Shown here: positions 22,832 through 33,405 of the stretch, in pieces
Position numbering within the stretch: position 1 is the stretch's first letter
How the letters are laid out: the number at the start of each line of letters is the position of its first letter
NCBI RefSeq assembly: GCF_017591435.1
Contig: NC_059285.1
Location: 25,615,372-25,679,371 of the forward strand
Direction of reading: 5' to 3'
From: Portunus trituberculatus
Lineage: Eukaryota; Arthropoda; Malacostraca; Decapoda; Portunidae
Length of the DNA: 64,000 nt
Translations under genes and position numbers: made by a program
Notes under the pieces: model-generated
Told to the model about the DNA's origin: nothing
Seen by the model: the letters and a program-made list of their open reading frames with translations, nothing else
The model's database searches: none

Positions 22832-25624
22832 TCAACACATCTTTGCGGAAACTAAATTTTTAACATCTCTCAGACATCGTCCCTTCCTTAGTTTCTTACT
22901 ATGCGATCTTGTGCTTCTAAAGTCATATTCTTCTCTCAGGATCAGTTTCTCATTATCCACTTCATCCATTCCGTTAATCAATTTATAAACTTGTATCAGA
23001 TCCCTCTCTCTTCTCTGCTCCAAGGTTGGTAGATCCATTGCCTTTAGTCTCTCCTCATATGCCATCCCTTTAAATTCTGGAACCATTCTTGTAGCCATTT
23101 TTGTAGTCTCTCTAATTTTCTTATGTGTTTCTTTTATGGGAGTCCACACAACTCCTGCATATTCCAATCTAGGTCTTATTTTAGTACTTATCAATTTCTT
23201 CATCATTTCCTTGTCCATATAGTGAAATGCTACTCCAATATTCCTTAGCAAATTATACGTCTCTGAAAATTCTATCAATATGGCTAACCGGTTGATTATT
23301 TTCTTCCATTGTCACTCCCAAGTCCTTTTCCTTTTTACTTTTTCTAGTTCTACTCCATCTCCCATCTTATAGATTCCCACTGGTCGTCTTTCACTTTTTC
23401 CCATTTCCATGACATGGCTTTTGTCCACATTGAATTCCATCTCCCATTTTTTGCTCCATTTCCAGATCTTGTTTAAGTCTTCCTGTAGTATTTCACAATC
23501 CTCTTTTGTTTAATGACTCTGCACAGTTTCGCATCGTCCGCAAACAGATTTATGTAGCTGTTCACTCCTCTGGCATGTCATTTATATATACGAGAAAAAG
23601 TATTGGTGCCAATACTGACCCCTGTGGCACTCCGCTGTCTACTGTTCTCCACTTGGACTTCATATCTTTAACTATCGTCCTTATTTCTCTCCCCCTTAAG
23701 TAATTCTTCATCCATCTCAATGTGCTTCCTTTTAAGCCACCCTTCTCCTCTAACTTCCATAGTAATCTTTCATGTGGCACTTTATCAAAAGCCTTTTTTA
23801 GATCTAAATAAATACAGTCAACCCATCCCTCTCTCTTGTACTTTATCAACTATTCTAGAGTAGAAACTCAATAAATTTGTCACACATGACCGACCTTTTC
23901 TAAAACCAAATTGGCTATTTGATAATATTTTGTTGTCTTCAAGAAACTCGATCCATTGCTTCTTTATTACTTTTCACACATCTTGCATATTACACTAGTT
24001 AGTGATACCGGTCTGTAATTTAAAGGTTCTTCCTTCCTTCCGCTCTTATATATGGGAACCACCTCAGCTCTTTTCCACTCCACTGGCACTGTTCCATTTT
24101 CTATTGAGCATTTTATGATGTTGTATATTGGACTTGCTAGTTCTTCCCTACATTCTTTCAGTATTCTGCCTGAGACTTCATCCGGTCCCATTGCCTTTTC
24201 CTCATCCAATTCCGTCATCAACTTTTTATTTCAAGCTTGGTTACTTTAATCTCTTTCATATAGACAGCCTCTCTATTACCCTGTGGTCTTTCAAATTTGG
24301 ATTCCTTAGTAAAGACCTCATGAAATTTACTATTTAACAGTTCTGCCATACTTTTGGGTCTTCCACCATTCCGTTTTCTCCTTTTAACCTTTCTATTGTT
24401 TCTTTTTGTCTTATTTTTCCATTTATGAATCTGTAGAACAATTTTGGTTGTTCCTTACATTTTTCGACAATGTCCTTTTCATAGTTCTTTTCTTCTTCCT
24501 TTCTCACCTTAGCATATTCATTTCTTGCTGTTTTGAAGTTTTCCTTATTTTCTGGATTTCTGTTTCTTCTCCACCTTTTCCATGCTCCATCTCGTTTCTC
24601 CTTTGCCCTAGCACATCTTGCATTAAACCAATCTTTCTTTCCTTCTTCTTTAGGTCTATATTTCGGAACATATTCCTGACCCCAGTTTTGTATATTTCCA
24701 AAAATAAGTTATATTTCTCTTGAACCGTTAATGAGTTTTCCATCTCCTCCCAGTTTACGTTTTAAAATAGTTCTTGAGATTCTCAATATCAGCCTTTCTG
24801 TAATTTAATCGGTCTCCTTTGTATGATTCATCTCTATCTTCCTTTCCTTCTTCTATATCCATCTCTAATATTACATGGTCACTCTTTCCCAATGGGCACT
24901 TGTATCTTATATCATCGTTAATTGGTATATCCCTTGTAAAACTAGGTCTAATCTTGCCGGCTCATCGTTTCCTCTGAATCTTGTGTTTTCCTTTACTCTT
25001 TGGACCATCAAATTATCTATCATTAGGTTCAGGAATCTATCTCCCAGGCATCTTCCCCATACCACTTTCATAATTTTCCCAGTCTACCTCCTTACAGTTG
25101 AAATCTCCTATCAATATCACTTTTCTCCTTTCCTTAATGATTCTTGTAAGACTCCTTATTGTGTCATCTATCATGTCTCTATATTCTTGGTTAGTCCATG
25201 AGTTTGTTTTGGTGGCACATATGTTCCAATGATTGTTAACTCCTTTTGTTAATATGCATCTTAACATACAGTATTTCTGATTTTCCTTCCCAAACTCCAC
25301 TTGATTTACCACTATCTCCTTCCTTAACATCATCATGACTCCTCCTCCTCCTTTACCCACTCTGTCTCTCCTCCATATATTATACCTTTTATCTGTCTAT
25401 TTTATTGCCTCATTTAACTTTGTTTCCACCAGGCATACAATATCTGGTTCTTCTTTCTTTATGTAATCTCTTAATTCTAATTTACTAGATAAAATCCCAT
25501 CTATGTTTGTATACATCATTTTTAATCTCTTGTTCTTATCATTTTTAGTTAAACTTGCTCCATTCTTTTCTCTTCTTTCTCTTTTATATACCATTTCCTT
25601 ATCCTGTCTCTTATAATTCTCCAA
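22832..25624 (-). pseudogene. LINE-A copy 4 ORF2, fragmented
   Basis: The start codon at 25624 overlaps the end of ORF1. The endonuclease (YTNIDGILSSKLEL, VCLVETKLNE, GDFNCKEVDW) ends near 24890. RT blocks lie at about 24221-23562 (KAMGPDEVSGR, DLKKAFDKVPHERLLW, SGVPQGSVLAPILF), and the thumb and C-terminal region at 23278-22832. Frame breaks coincide with homopolymer shortening relative to copies 1 and 2, for example CCC for CCCC near 25043 and TTTT for TTTTT near 23971. Confidence 0.8.
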
Positions 25625-26580
25625 AAATGCCTTCTTCTCCTCCTCTGACCTTTCATTATTTTTTCTCTTGCTTCTGCCACCAGTTCATTGTGTCTCTTCC
25701 TTTCCTCCTCGTTTCTATTTTTCTTTATATATATATCTTTGCAACCTTCTGTTTCTCTGAGTTTCGTTTTTCTATATAGTACTTCTTCTGCTGCTGCTTG
25801 TGATTTTAGAAATATCTTAATTGGTCTCACTATTCCTTCTTGATATGGTCCCATTCTATGGATTTCTTCTACTTCCTCTTCTAAGTTCTGTCTATCCTCG
25901 TCATTCAGATGTTTTAGTAGGTCTTTTACTGATTTCATTTCGTCTTTTTCCCTTCTTGGTCTATATTTAACATTTTTTCTTTCAGTCCAAAAATAATTAC
26001 ACTCTTCTTTTTTCTGCAATTTCTCTTACTAAATTTTCTTTTTCTTGAGGACTCCTATCATTTTGCTTGTCATATTTTCATCTCTTTCTTTTAACTGTTC
26101 TTGAAATACTTCTTGAAATGATTCCTTGTCTTTCTTATCTTGGATTCTCCATGCTTGTACTTCTTTTTTAATCACGTCTTGTACTCTTTCTTCTTCTTTG
26201 TTAACTAGATCTTTTAGCTTTTCTTTTTCTTTCTCGGCTTTACCGAGTCCTTCTTCCATCAATTTCTTATAGTTCGCTATTTGGACTTTTAATTCTTCAT
26301 TTTCGGTTCTTAGCCTAGTTTCGTTTTCTTCCACTCTTATTATCCTTTCTTTCAATTTCTGGAGCTTTTTATCCTGTTCTTCATTCTCTTTCATTCCCAT
26401 ACTCTCCTTTATCAATTTATCTAATTTACGTTCGATAGTTAAGACTCTATCAAATAGTGAAGTTTGCGCCGTATCAAAGCCTTCAAATTCTCCTCCTCCC
26501 TCACCAACATTGTCATCATCAGCTTTCATTCTTTCCCTTGTCACATACCTGCATTTAGATGGAATATCTTTCTCACTCAT
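25549..26580 (-). pseudogene. LINE-A copy 4 ORF1
   Basis: 26580-26029 (183 aa) begins MSEKDIPSKC and has GEFEGFDTAQ, then a long charged coiled coil with regular heptads (ERIIRVEENETRLRTENEEL) and a second coil. After a frameshift near 26025, 26019-25549 (156 aa) gives the RNA-binding part: LEEEVEEIHRMGPYQEGI, VRPIKIFLKSQAAAEEVL, KDIYIKKNRNEEERKRHNEL, then a basic tail. ORF2 starts inside the last ~75 nt of this frame. The FEGF box at the N-terminus is shared with ORF1 of other LINEs here. Confidence 0.85.
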
Positions 26581-26720
26581 TATTATTTAACACTGTATTC
26601 ATGAAAAAAATGAGTCCACACTTATCGCCCAGGCCAATGTAAACCCAAACAAAGGTAGTGAAGATCAGCTGATTCTCGGGAGCGACGGTATCGCGTTCTT
26701 CCTCTGCTGCGTCTCGTCTC

Positions 26721-26745
26721 TGTGTGTGTGTGTGTGTGTGTGTGT
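26721..26745. repeat. (GT)n junction between LINE-A copy 4 and LINE-B copy 2
   Basis: About 25 bp of GT repeats between the 5' end of the full-length LINE-A and the 3' tail of a truncated LINE-B. Confidence 0.9.
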
Positions 26746-28273
26746 ATTTACCTAATTGTATTTACCTAATTGTAACATACGGGAAAGGAGCTATGCTCAT
26801 ACTGTCCCGTCTCCATATCTACTAATGTCCAGCTTTTTCTTAAAATCATGAATACTCCTTGCGTTGACCACTTCCACGTCTAAACTATTCCATGCTTCCA
26901 CCCTTCTATGAGGGAAGCTATATTTTTTCACATCTCTCCTATAAGTGGCCATTTTAGTTTTTCCCATGCCCTCTCGACACTCTTTCATTCCACATACACA
27001 GATCTTCCCTATCCATTTTTTCCATGCCAATCATCACTCTGTATATTGCTATCAGGTCTCCCCTTTCTCTTATGTTTTCCAGGGTCGGAAGTTGCATTCT
27101 GTTCAGTCTGTCTTCATAAGTCAAATCTCTTAAGTCAGGCACCATTTTTGTTGCAGCCCTCTGTACTTTCTCTAGTTTCCTTATGTGTTTCTTTAAGTTC
27201 GGAGCCCACTGTATTGTTGCATATTCAAGCCTTTGTCTTATCATTGCAGTAATTATTTTCTTCATAATTTCTTCATCTAAATATACGAACGCCACTCTTA
27301 TGTTCCTCAATAAGTTCAATACTTCTCCAATTATTTTGTTTATATGTCTCTAATTTCTTGCATTTTGTCGTGTTGAACTCCATTTGCCATGTACAGCTCC
27401 ATTTCCATATTCTGTCCAAGTCTTCCTGGAGTAGTTCGCAATCTTTGTCACATCTCACTTTTCTTAACAATTTTGGATCGTCTGCAAATAGGCTCACATA
27501 ACTGGACACCCCATCCACCATGTCATTTATGTAGACCGCAAACATTACTGGTGCCAACACTGATCCCTGTGGGACTCCACTCTCCACCAAGCCCCATTCT
27601 GATGGTCTCCTTAATTATTGTTCTCATTTCTCTTCCTACCAAAAGTCTTCCATCCATTTTAGTAAACTGCCATGCACTCCTCCTACCATTTCAAGTTTCC
27701 AGATCAGTCTCCGGTGTGGTACCTTATCAAAGGCCTTTTTTAAATCCAGATATATTCCATCAGCCCAACCATCTCTTTCCTGTATTACATCTATCACCCT
27801 CGAATAGTAACATATCAGGTTTGTCGTGCATGAACGCCCTTTTCTAAAACCAAATTGACACTCACAAAGTATGTCATTTTCTCCAAGAAGTCTGTCCATC
27901 TATTCTTCACCACCCTCTCACACATCTTAGCTACCACACTTGTAAGTGACACTGGTCTATAGTTCAATGGGTCTCTCTTGTTACCTGATTTATAAATTGG
28001 GACAATGTTAGCTCTTTTCCAGTCTTGGAGCACTACACCTTCCCTTAATGAGGCATCAATTACTTCACAAACTTTTTCTGCCAGTTGCTCCCTGCATTCT
28101 CTTAAAATCCATCCTGATACCCCATCAGGTCCCACAGCTTTTCTCACTTCTAGACTCCCCATCATATACTTGATCTCCTCCACAGTTACTTGAAACTCCT
28201 TCATAATCCCTTTCTGTTCCATTACCAGTGGCTTGTCAAAAGCAGTCTCCTTTGTGAATACCTTCCGAAAGCA
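26746..28273 (-). mobile_element. LINE-B copy 2, 5'-truncated and internally deleted
   Basis: This is an RT-to-3'-end fragment. Close to 27352 it lacks about 120 bp present in the other LINE-B copies; the deletion joins two CTCT words. The RT part (28222-27273) has VRKAVGPDGVSGW, PIYKSGNKRDPLNYRPVSL, DLKKAFDKVPHRR and LFADDPKLL, where Pro replaces the usual Ala after the catalytic FADD box. The 5' truncation at 28273 is only six bases from that of copy 3. Confidence 0.9.
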
Positions 28274-28283
28274 TGTGTGTGTG

Positions 28284-29929
28284 TATTTACCTAATTGTAT
28301 TTACCTAATTGTAACATACGGGAAAAGAGCTATGCTCGTACTGTCCCGTCTCCATATCTACTAATGTCCAGCTTTTTCTTAAAATCATGAATATTCCTTG
28401 CGTTGACCACTTCCACGTCTAAACTATTCCATGCTTCCACCCTTCTATGAGGGAAGCTATATTTTTTCACATCTCTCCTATAAATGGCCATTTTTAATTT
28501 TTTCCCATGCCCTCTCGACATTCTTTCATTCCACATACACAGATCTTCCCTATCCATTTTTTCCATGTCAATCATCACTCTGTATATTGCTATCAGGTCT
28601 CCCCTTTCTCTTATGTTTTCCAGGGTCGGAAGTTGCATTCTGTTCAGTCTGTCTTCATAAGTCAAATCTCTTAAGTCAGGCACCATTTTTGTTGCAGCCC
28701 TCTGTACTTTCTCTAGTTTCCTTATGTGTTTCTTTAAGTTCGGAGCCCACTGTATTGTTGCATATTCAAGCCTTGGTCTTATCATTGCAGTAATTATTTT
28801 CTTCATCATTTCTTCATCTAAATATACGAACGCCACTCTTATGTTCCTCACTAAGTTCAATACTTCTCCAATTATTTTGTTTATATGTCTCTCTGGCGAT
28901 AGGTCATTGGTAATTGTCACCCCAAGGTCTTTTTCTTCATGACTGGTTTATATGTCTTCATTTCCTATCTTGTACATACTCCTGATTCTTCTTTCACTCT
29001 TGCCAAACTCTAATTTCTTGCATTTTGTCGTGTTGAACTCCATTTGCCATGTACAGCTCCATTTCCATATTCTGTCCAAAGTCTTCCTGGAGTAGTTCGC
29101 AATCTTTGTCACATCTCACTTTTCTTAACAATTTTGCATCGTCTGCAAATAGGCTCACATAACTGGACACCCCATCCACCATGTCATTTATGTAGACCGC
29201 GAACATTACTGGTTCCAACACTGATCCCTGTGGAACTCCACTCTCCACCAAGCCCCATTCTGATGGTCTGTCCTTAATTATTGTTCTCATTTCTCTTCCT
29301 ACCAAAAGTCTTCCATCCATTTTAGTAAACTGCCATGCACTCCTCCTACCATTTCAAGTTTCCAGATCAGTCTCCGGTGTGGTACCTTATCAAAGGCCTT
29401 TTTTAAATCCAGATATATTCCATCAGCCCAACCATCTCTTTCCTGTATTACATCTATCACCCTCGAATAGTAACATATCAGGTTTGTCGTGCATGAACGC
29501 CCTTTTCTAAAACCAAATTGACACTCACAAAGTATGTCATTTTTCTCCAAGAAGTCTGTCCATCTATTCTTCACCACCCTCTCACACATCTTAGCTACCA
29601 CACTTGTAAGTGACACTGGTCTATAGTTCAATGGGTCTCTCTTGTTACCTGATTTATAAATTGGGACAATGTTAGCTCTTTTCCAGTCTTGGAGCACTAC
29701 ACCTTCCTTAATGAGGCATCAATTACTTCACAAACTTTTTCTGCCAGTTGCTCCTGCATTCTCTTAAAATCCATCCTGATACCCCATCAGGTCCCACAGC
29801 TTTTCTCACTTCTAGACTCCCCATCATATACTTGATCTCCTCCACAGTTACTTGAAACTCCTTCATAATCCCTTTCTGTTCCATTACCAGTGGCTTGTCA
29901 AAAGCAGTCTCCTTTGTGAATACCTTCCG
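28284..29929 (-). mobile_element. LINE-B copy 3, 5'-truncated
   Basis: This fragment covers the same region as copy 2 without the internal deletion. It shares with copy 2 variants that copies 1 and 4 lack: TTGGAGCAC for TTGGGGCAC, CTAGACTCC for CTAAACTCC, ATATACTTG for ATATTCTTG and GGCTTGTC for GGTTTGTC. The RT runs from 29697 and the C-terminal region occupies 28920-28330 (196 open codons). The truncation at 29929 leaves an 11-base (GT) tract before copy 4. Confidence 0.9.
28330..28920 (-). pseudogene. LINE-B copy 3 ORF2 C-terminal region
   Basis: 196 codons of the conserved C-terminus that follows the RT in CR1/L2-type LINEs: ERHINKIIGEVLNLVRNIRV, RPRLEYATIQWAPNLKKHIRKL, LENIRERGDLIAIYRVMI, YSFPHRRVEAWNSLDVEVV and FKKKLDISRYGDG. 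The stop is close to the 3' UTR. This is the most complete version of the region among the LINE-B copies. Confidence 0.85.
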
Positions 29930-30944
29930 TGTGTGTGTGTATTTACCTAATTGTATTTACCTAATTGTAACATACGGAAAAGAGCTATGCTCGTTGTCCC
30001 GTCTCCATATCTACTAATGTCCAGCTTTTCTTAAAATCATGAATATTCCTTGCGTTGACCACTTCCACGTCTAAACTATTCCATGCTTCCACCCTTCTAT
30101 GAGGGAAGCTATATTTTTCACATCTCTCCTATAAATGGCCATTTTAGTTTTTCCCATGCCCTCTCGACATTCTTTCATTCCACATACACAGATCTTCCCT
30201 ATCCATTTTTCCATGCCAATCATCACTCTGTATATTGCTATCAGGTCTCCCCTTTCTCTTCTGTTTTCCAGGGTCGGAAGTTGCATTCTGTTCAGTCTGT
30301 CTTCATAAGTCAAATCTCTTAAGTCAGGCACCATTTTTGTTGCAGCCCTCTGTACTTTCTCTAGTTTCCTTATGTGTTTCTTTAAGTTCGGAGCCCACTG
30401 TATTGTTGCATATTCAAGCCTTGGTCTTATCATTGCAGTAATTATTTTCTTCATCATTTCTTCATCTAAATATACGAACGCCACTCTTATGTTCCTCAAT
30501 AAGTTCAATACTTCTCCAATTATTTTGTTTATATGTCTCTCTGGCGATAGGTCATTGGTAATTGTCACCCCAAGGTCTTTTTCTTCATGACTGGTTTTAT
30601 GTCTTCATTTCCTATCTTGTACATACTCCTGATTCTTCTTTCACTCTTGCCAAACTCTAATTTCTTGCATTTTGTCGTGTTGAACTCCATTTGCCATGTA
30701 CAGCTCCATTTCCATATTCTGTCCAAGTCTTCCTGGAGTAGTTCGCAATCTTTGTCACATCTCACTTTTCTTAACAATTTTGCATCGTCTGCAAATAGGC
30801 TCACATAACTGGACACCCCATCCACCATGTCATTTATGTAGACCGCGAACATTACTGGTGCCAACACTGATCCCTGTGGAACTCCACTCTCCACCAAGCC
30901 CCATTCTGATGGTCTGTCCTTAATTATTGTTCTCATTTCTCTTC

Positions 30945-31421
30945 CTACCAAAAGTCTTCCATCCATTTTAGTAAACTGCCATGCACTCCTCCTACCATTT
31001 CAAGTTTCCAGATCAGTCTCCGGTGTGGTACCTTATCAAAGGCCTTTTTTAAATCCAGATATATTCCATCAGCCCAACCATCTCTTTCCTGTATTACATC
31101 TATCACCCTCGAATAGTAACATATCAGGTTTGTCGTGCATGAACGCCCTTTTCTAAAACCAAATTGACACTCACAAAGTATGTCATTTTTCTCCAAGAAG
31201 TCTGTCCATCTATTCTTCACCACCCTCTCACACATCTTAGCTACCACACTTGTAAGTGACACTGGTCTATAGTTCAATGGGTCTCTCTTGTTACCTGATT
31301 TATAAATTGGGACAATGTTAGCTCTTTTCCAGTCTTGGGGCACTACACCTTCCCTTAATGAGGCATCAATTACTTCACAAACTTTTTCTGCCAGTTGCTC
31401 CTGCATTCTCTTAAAATCCAT
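30945..31421 (-). pseudogene. LINE-B copy 4 ORF2, RT fingers and palm
   Basis: 158 codons with EVIDASLREGVVPQDWKRAN, VPIYKSGNKRDPLNYRPVSL, CECQFGFRKGRSCTTN and DGIYLDLKKAFDKVPHRRLIW. The catalytic block continues at 30966-30565 (SGVPQGSVLAPVM, YVSLFADDAKLLRKV). Two frameshifts separate the parts. Confidence 0.85.
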
Positions 31422-31949
31422 CCTGATACCCCATCAGGTCCCACAGCTTTTCTCACTTCTAAACTCCCCATCATATTCTTGATCTCCTCCACAGTTACTT
31501 GAAACTCCTTCATAATCCCTTTCTGTTCCATTACCAGTGGTTTGTCAAAAGCAGTCTCCTTTGTGAATACCTTCCGAAAGCATCCATTCATAGCCTCTGC
31601 CATTTCCCTGGGATCCTCACTGCATACTCCATTTACTTCTAAACTTTCAATACTTTCTCTATTTTTGATGTTGTTCACATGTCTGTAAAAAAGCCTTGGT
31701 TGGTCTTTACATTTATCAATTATATCCTTTTCTTGTTTCTTTCTTTCTTCTCTTCTAATCAACACATATTCATTTCTTGCTCTTTTGTAACTTTCCCACT
31801 GCTTAATCCGTCTTTTCCTTCTCCACCTCTTCCATGCATCCTCTTTTCTTGTTCTAGCCTTTTCACATCTATCGTTAAACCAGTCCTGCTTTCCAACTTC
31901 TCTATGTTGTCTTATTGGTACAAATTTTTCTCACCTTCTTTGTATATTT

Positions 31950-32615
31950 TTATAAATTCCTTCCACTTTTCATTTGCTCCTTAGCACTCTTGAATTTCAT
32001 CCAATTTGTCTCTTGAAAGAATTTCTTTAGGTTTCCAAAATCTGTCTTGGCATAATTCCATCTTCCCACTTTATATTCTTCATTTCTTCTAGATTTCTCT
32101 TCATCTATCACCTTGAACTCCAAAACTGCATGATCACTCTTTGCTAAAGGGCACTCCACCCTCATCTCCTCAATGACCATTGGCTCTGTACTAAAGACCA
32201 AGTCCAGTCTTGACGATGCTCCCTTTCCTCCAAACCTAGTATCTTCTTTGACCCACTGAGTTAACACATTTTCCATTGCCAGTGTCAATAGTGTATTTCC
32301 CCATGTTGTCTCTGATCCTTCCATTGACCAGTCCTCCCAACACACCTCTTTACAATTAAAATCTCCCATCATTATAGTTCGTTCACAGCCACCCAACATT
32401 TCTTCCAGACATGTTCCTGTATCTCTTATCATTTCTTCATATTCCTGTACTGACCATGCATTTGTCTTAGGTGGTACGTACACCACTATGTAGTGCCTCT
32501 TTTTTCCTTCATTAGTTTCTGCTCTGATCTTTAGCACTTCTGCCATTCCCATACCTTCCTTCACTTGATCCACCTTTATATCATTTTTAACCAGCAACAT
32601 CACTCCTCCTCCCAT
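31950..32615 (-). pseudogene. LINE-B copy 4 ORF2, endonuclease
   Basis: 221 open codons: GGGVMLLVKNDIKVDQV, HYIVVYVPPKTNAWSVQEYEEM, MMGDFNCKEVCWEDW, DTRFGGKGASSRLDLVFS and CPLAKSDHAVLEF. These are the GDFN, LDLVFS and SDH blocks of the APE-type endonuclease, with key Asp and His intact. The first Asn/Glu blocks lie upstream in broken frames (32760-32640). Confidence 0.85.
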
Positions 32616-33038
32616 CTTACCTACTCTATTTCTTTTCCAAACATTATATTTCCTTCTCCAACCATCATCAGGTCTTCTCCTCTCTCAGTTTTGTTTCAGT
32701 AAGACCCACAATATCTGGGTTCTTGTCCTCAAGTAATCGTTGAGTTCTAAAATCCCGATATCACTCCATTTATGTTGGAATACATTACATTCCGCTCATA
32801 CGTAAGTTTCTTTAGTCCTTTCTTGCTGTACTTTTCTGGGTTATGAACCACTTCCTCAGTCTCATATCCAAGATTCTCCAGAAAAACTTTCTTCTCCTCT
32901 TCTGTCCTCTCTTCATTTTTTTCAAAGCCTCCTTTCTCAACTCATTTAACATTTCTCTTTCCTTTTCACCGAGATCTCTTCTCAACCAAATCTTCCTTGT
33001 TGTTTCCTGCTGGGCTAGCCTCCATGACTTCTCCACCA

Positions 33039-33040
<2 letters not shown>

Positions 33041-33078
<38 letters not shown>
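33041..33078. repeat. (GT)n tract at the origin end of the LINE array
   Basis: 38 bp of GT repeats between piggyBac 3'-flanking sequence and the truncated 5' end of LINE-B copy 4. On the minus strand it is a (CA)n tract downstream of the piggyBac transposase. It is the likely original landing site of the array. Confidence 0.9.
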
Positions 33079-33079
<1 letters not shown>

Positions 33080-33123
33080 CAGTAGTTTTTCATTGTGTGA
33101 TATGCTGTAAAATATTTTGTTGG

Positions 33124-33405
33124 TCACAGTGGCACATCACAGTCTCTGCACAAAGTCGTGACCCTTGTGCGTTTCCTTGCACCTATTGATGTGTTCGCAC
33201 AGACATGACAGTTGAGTTGCTTCTTCTCGTTAGTCCTTTCATTTTGATCTGTGTATCGGAGATGGTGGCGACTGATGTGCTCGCAGGCCAGCAAATGATC
33301 TGGCCTTTCACCCACAGGGTGCCCGCGGTGACCATGTCGGCTGTGGGTGACGGTACCGAACTCCTCAAGTAGTTGATTTGCAACGTTGTAGACAAATTCT
33401 CTGAA
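33124..33405 (-). pseudogene. piggyBac transposase C-terminal cysteine-rich domain (shifted frame)
   Basis: After the frameshift near 33405 the reading resumes with REFVYNVANQLLEE and later has HLLACEHISRHH, then LNCHVCAN and LCRDCDVPL before a stop at 33124. The paired CxxC motifs are the zinc-binding domain with which piggyBac transposases bind their ends. Its completeness shows that only one base change separates this copy from a continuous C-terminal half. Confidence 0.8.

Larger units (their letters stand above)
22678..26720 (-). mobile_element. LINE-A copy 4, apparently full length
   Basis: The leader is at 26581-26720, ORF1 at 26580-25549, ORF2 at about 25624-22700, and the tail has two CAACTAGGTAAATA units. 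It is about 4.04 kb, the same structural length as LINE-B copy 1. Differences from copies 1 and 2 are mostly shorter homopolymer runs, which break ORF2 into at least eight frames although the alignment is otherwise close. Confidence 0.9.
29940..33040 (-). mobile_element. LINE-B copy 4, 5'-truncated in ORF1
   Basis: Nearly identical to copy 1 (18621-22634) over its whole length, with small indels. It includes the ORF1 C-terminus (33039-32812), endonuclease (about 32780-31950), linker (31765-31370), RT and C-terminal region. The 5' end stops at ORF1 sequence, directly against the (GT)n tract at 33041-33078. This is the first (oldest-positioned) element of the array in its own orientation. Confidence 0.9.

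Noticed and set aside
12189..33078. CRISPR-like array, because similar units alternate with short repeats
   Set aside because: The units are kilobase LINEs and the repeats are (GT)n; the genome is eukaryotic with spliced genes.
9602..33078. Simple tandem segmental duplication as the only origin of the LINE array
   Set aside because: Families A and B alternate and most truncation points differ; duplication is likely only for LINE-B copies 2 and 3.
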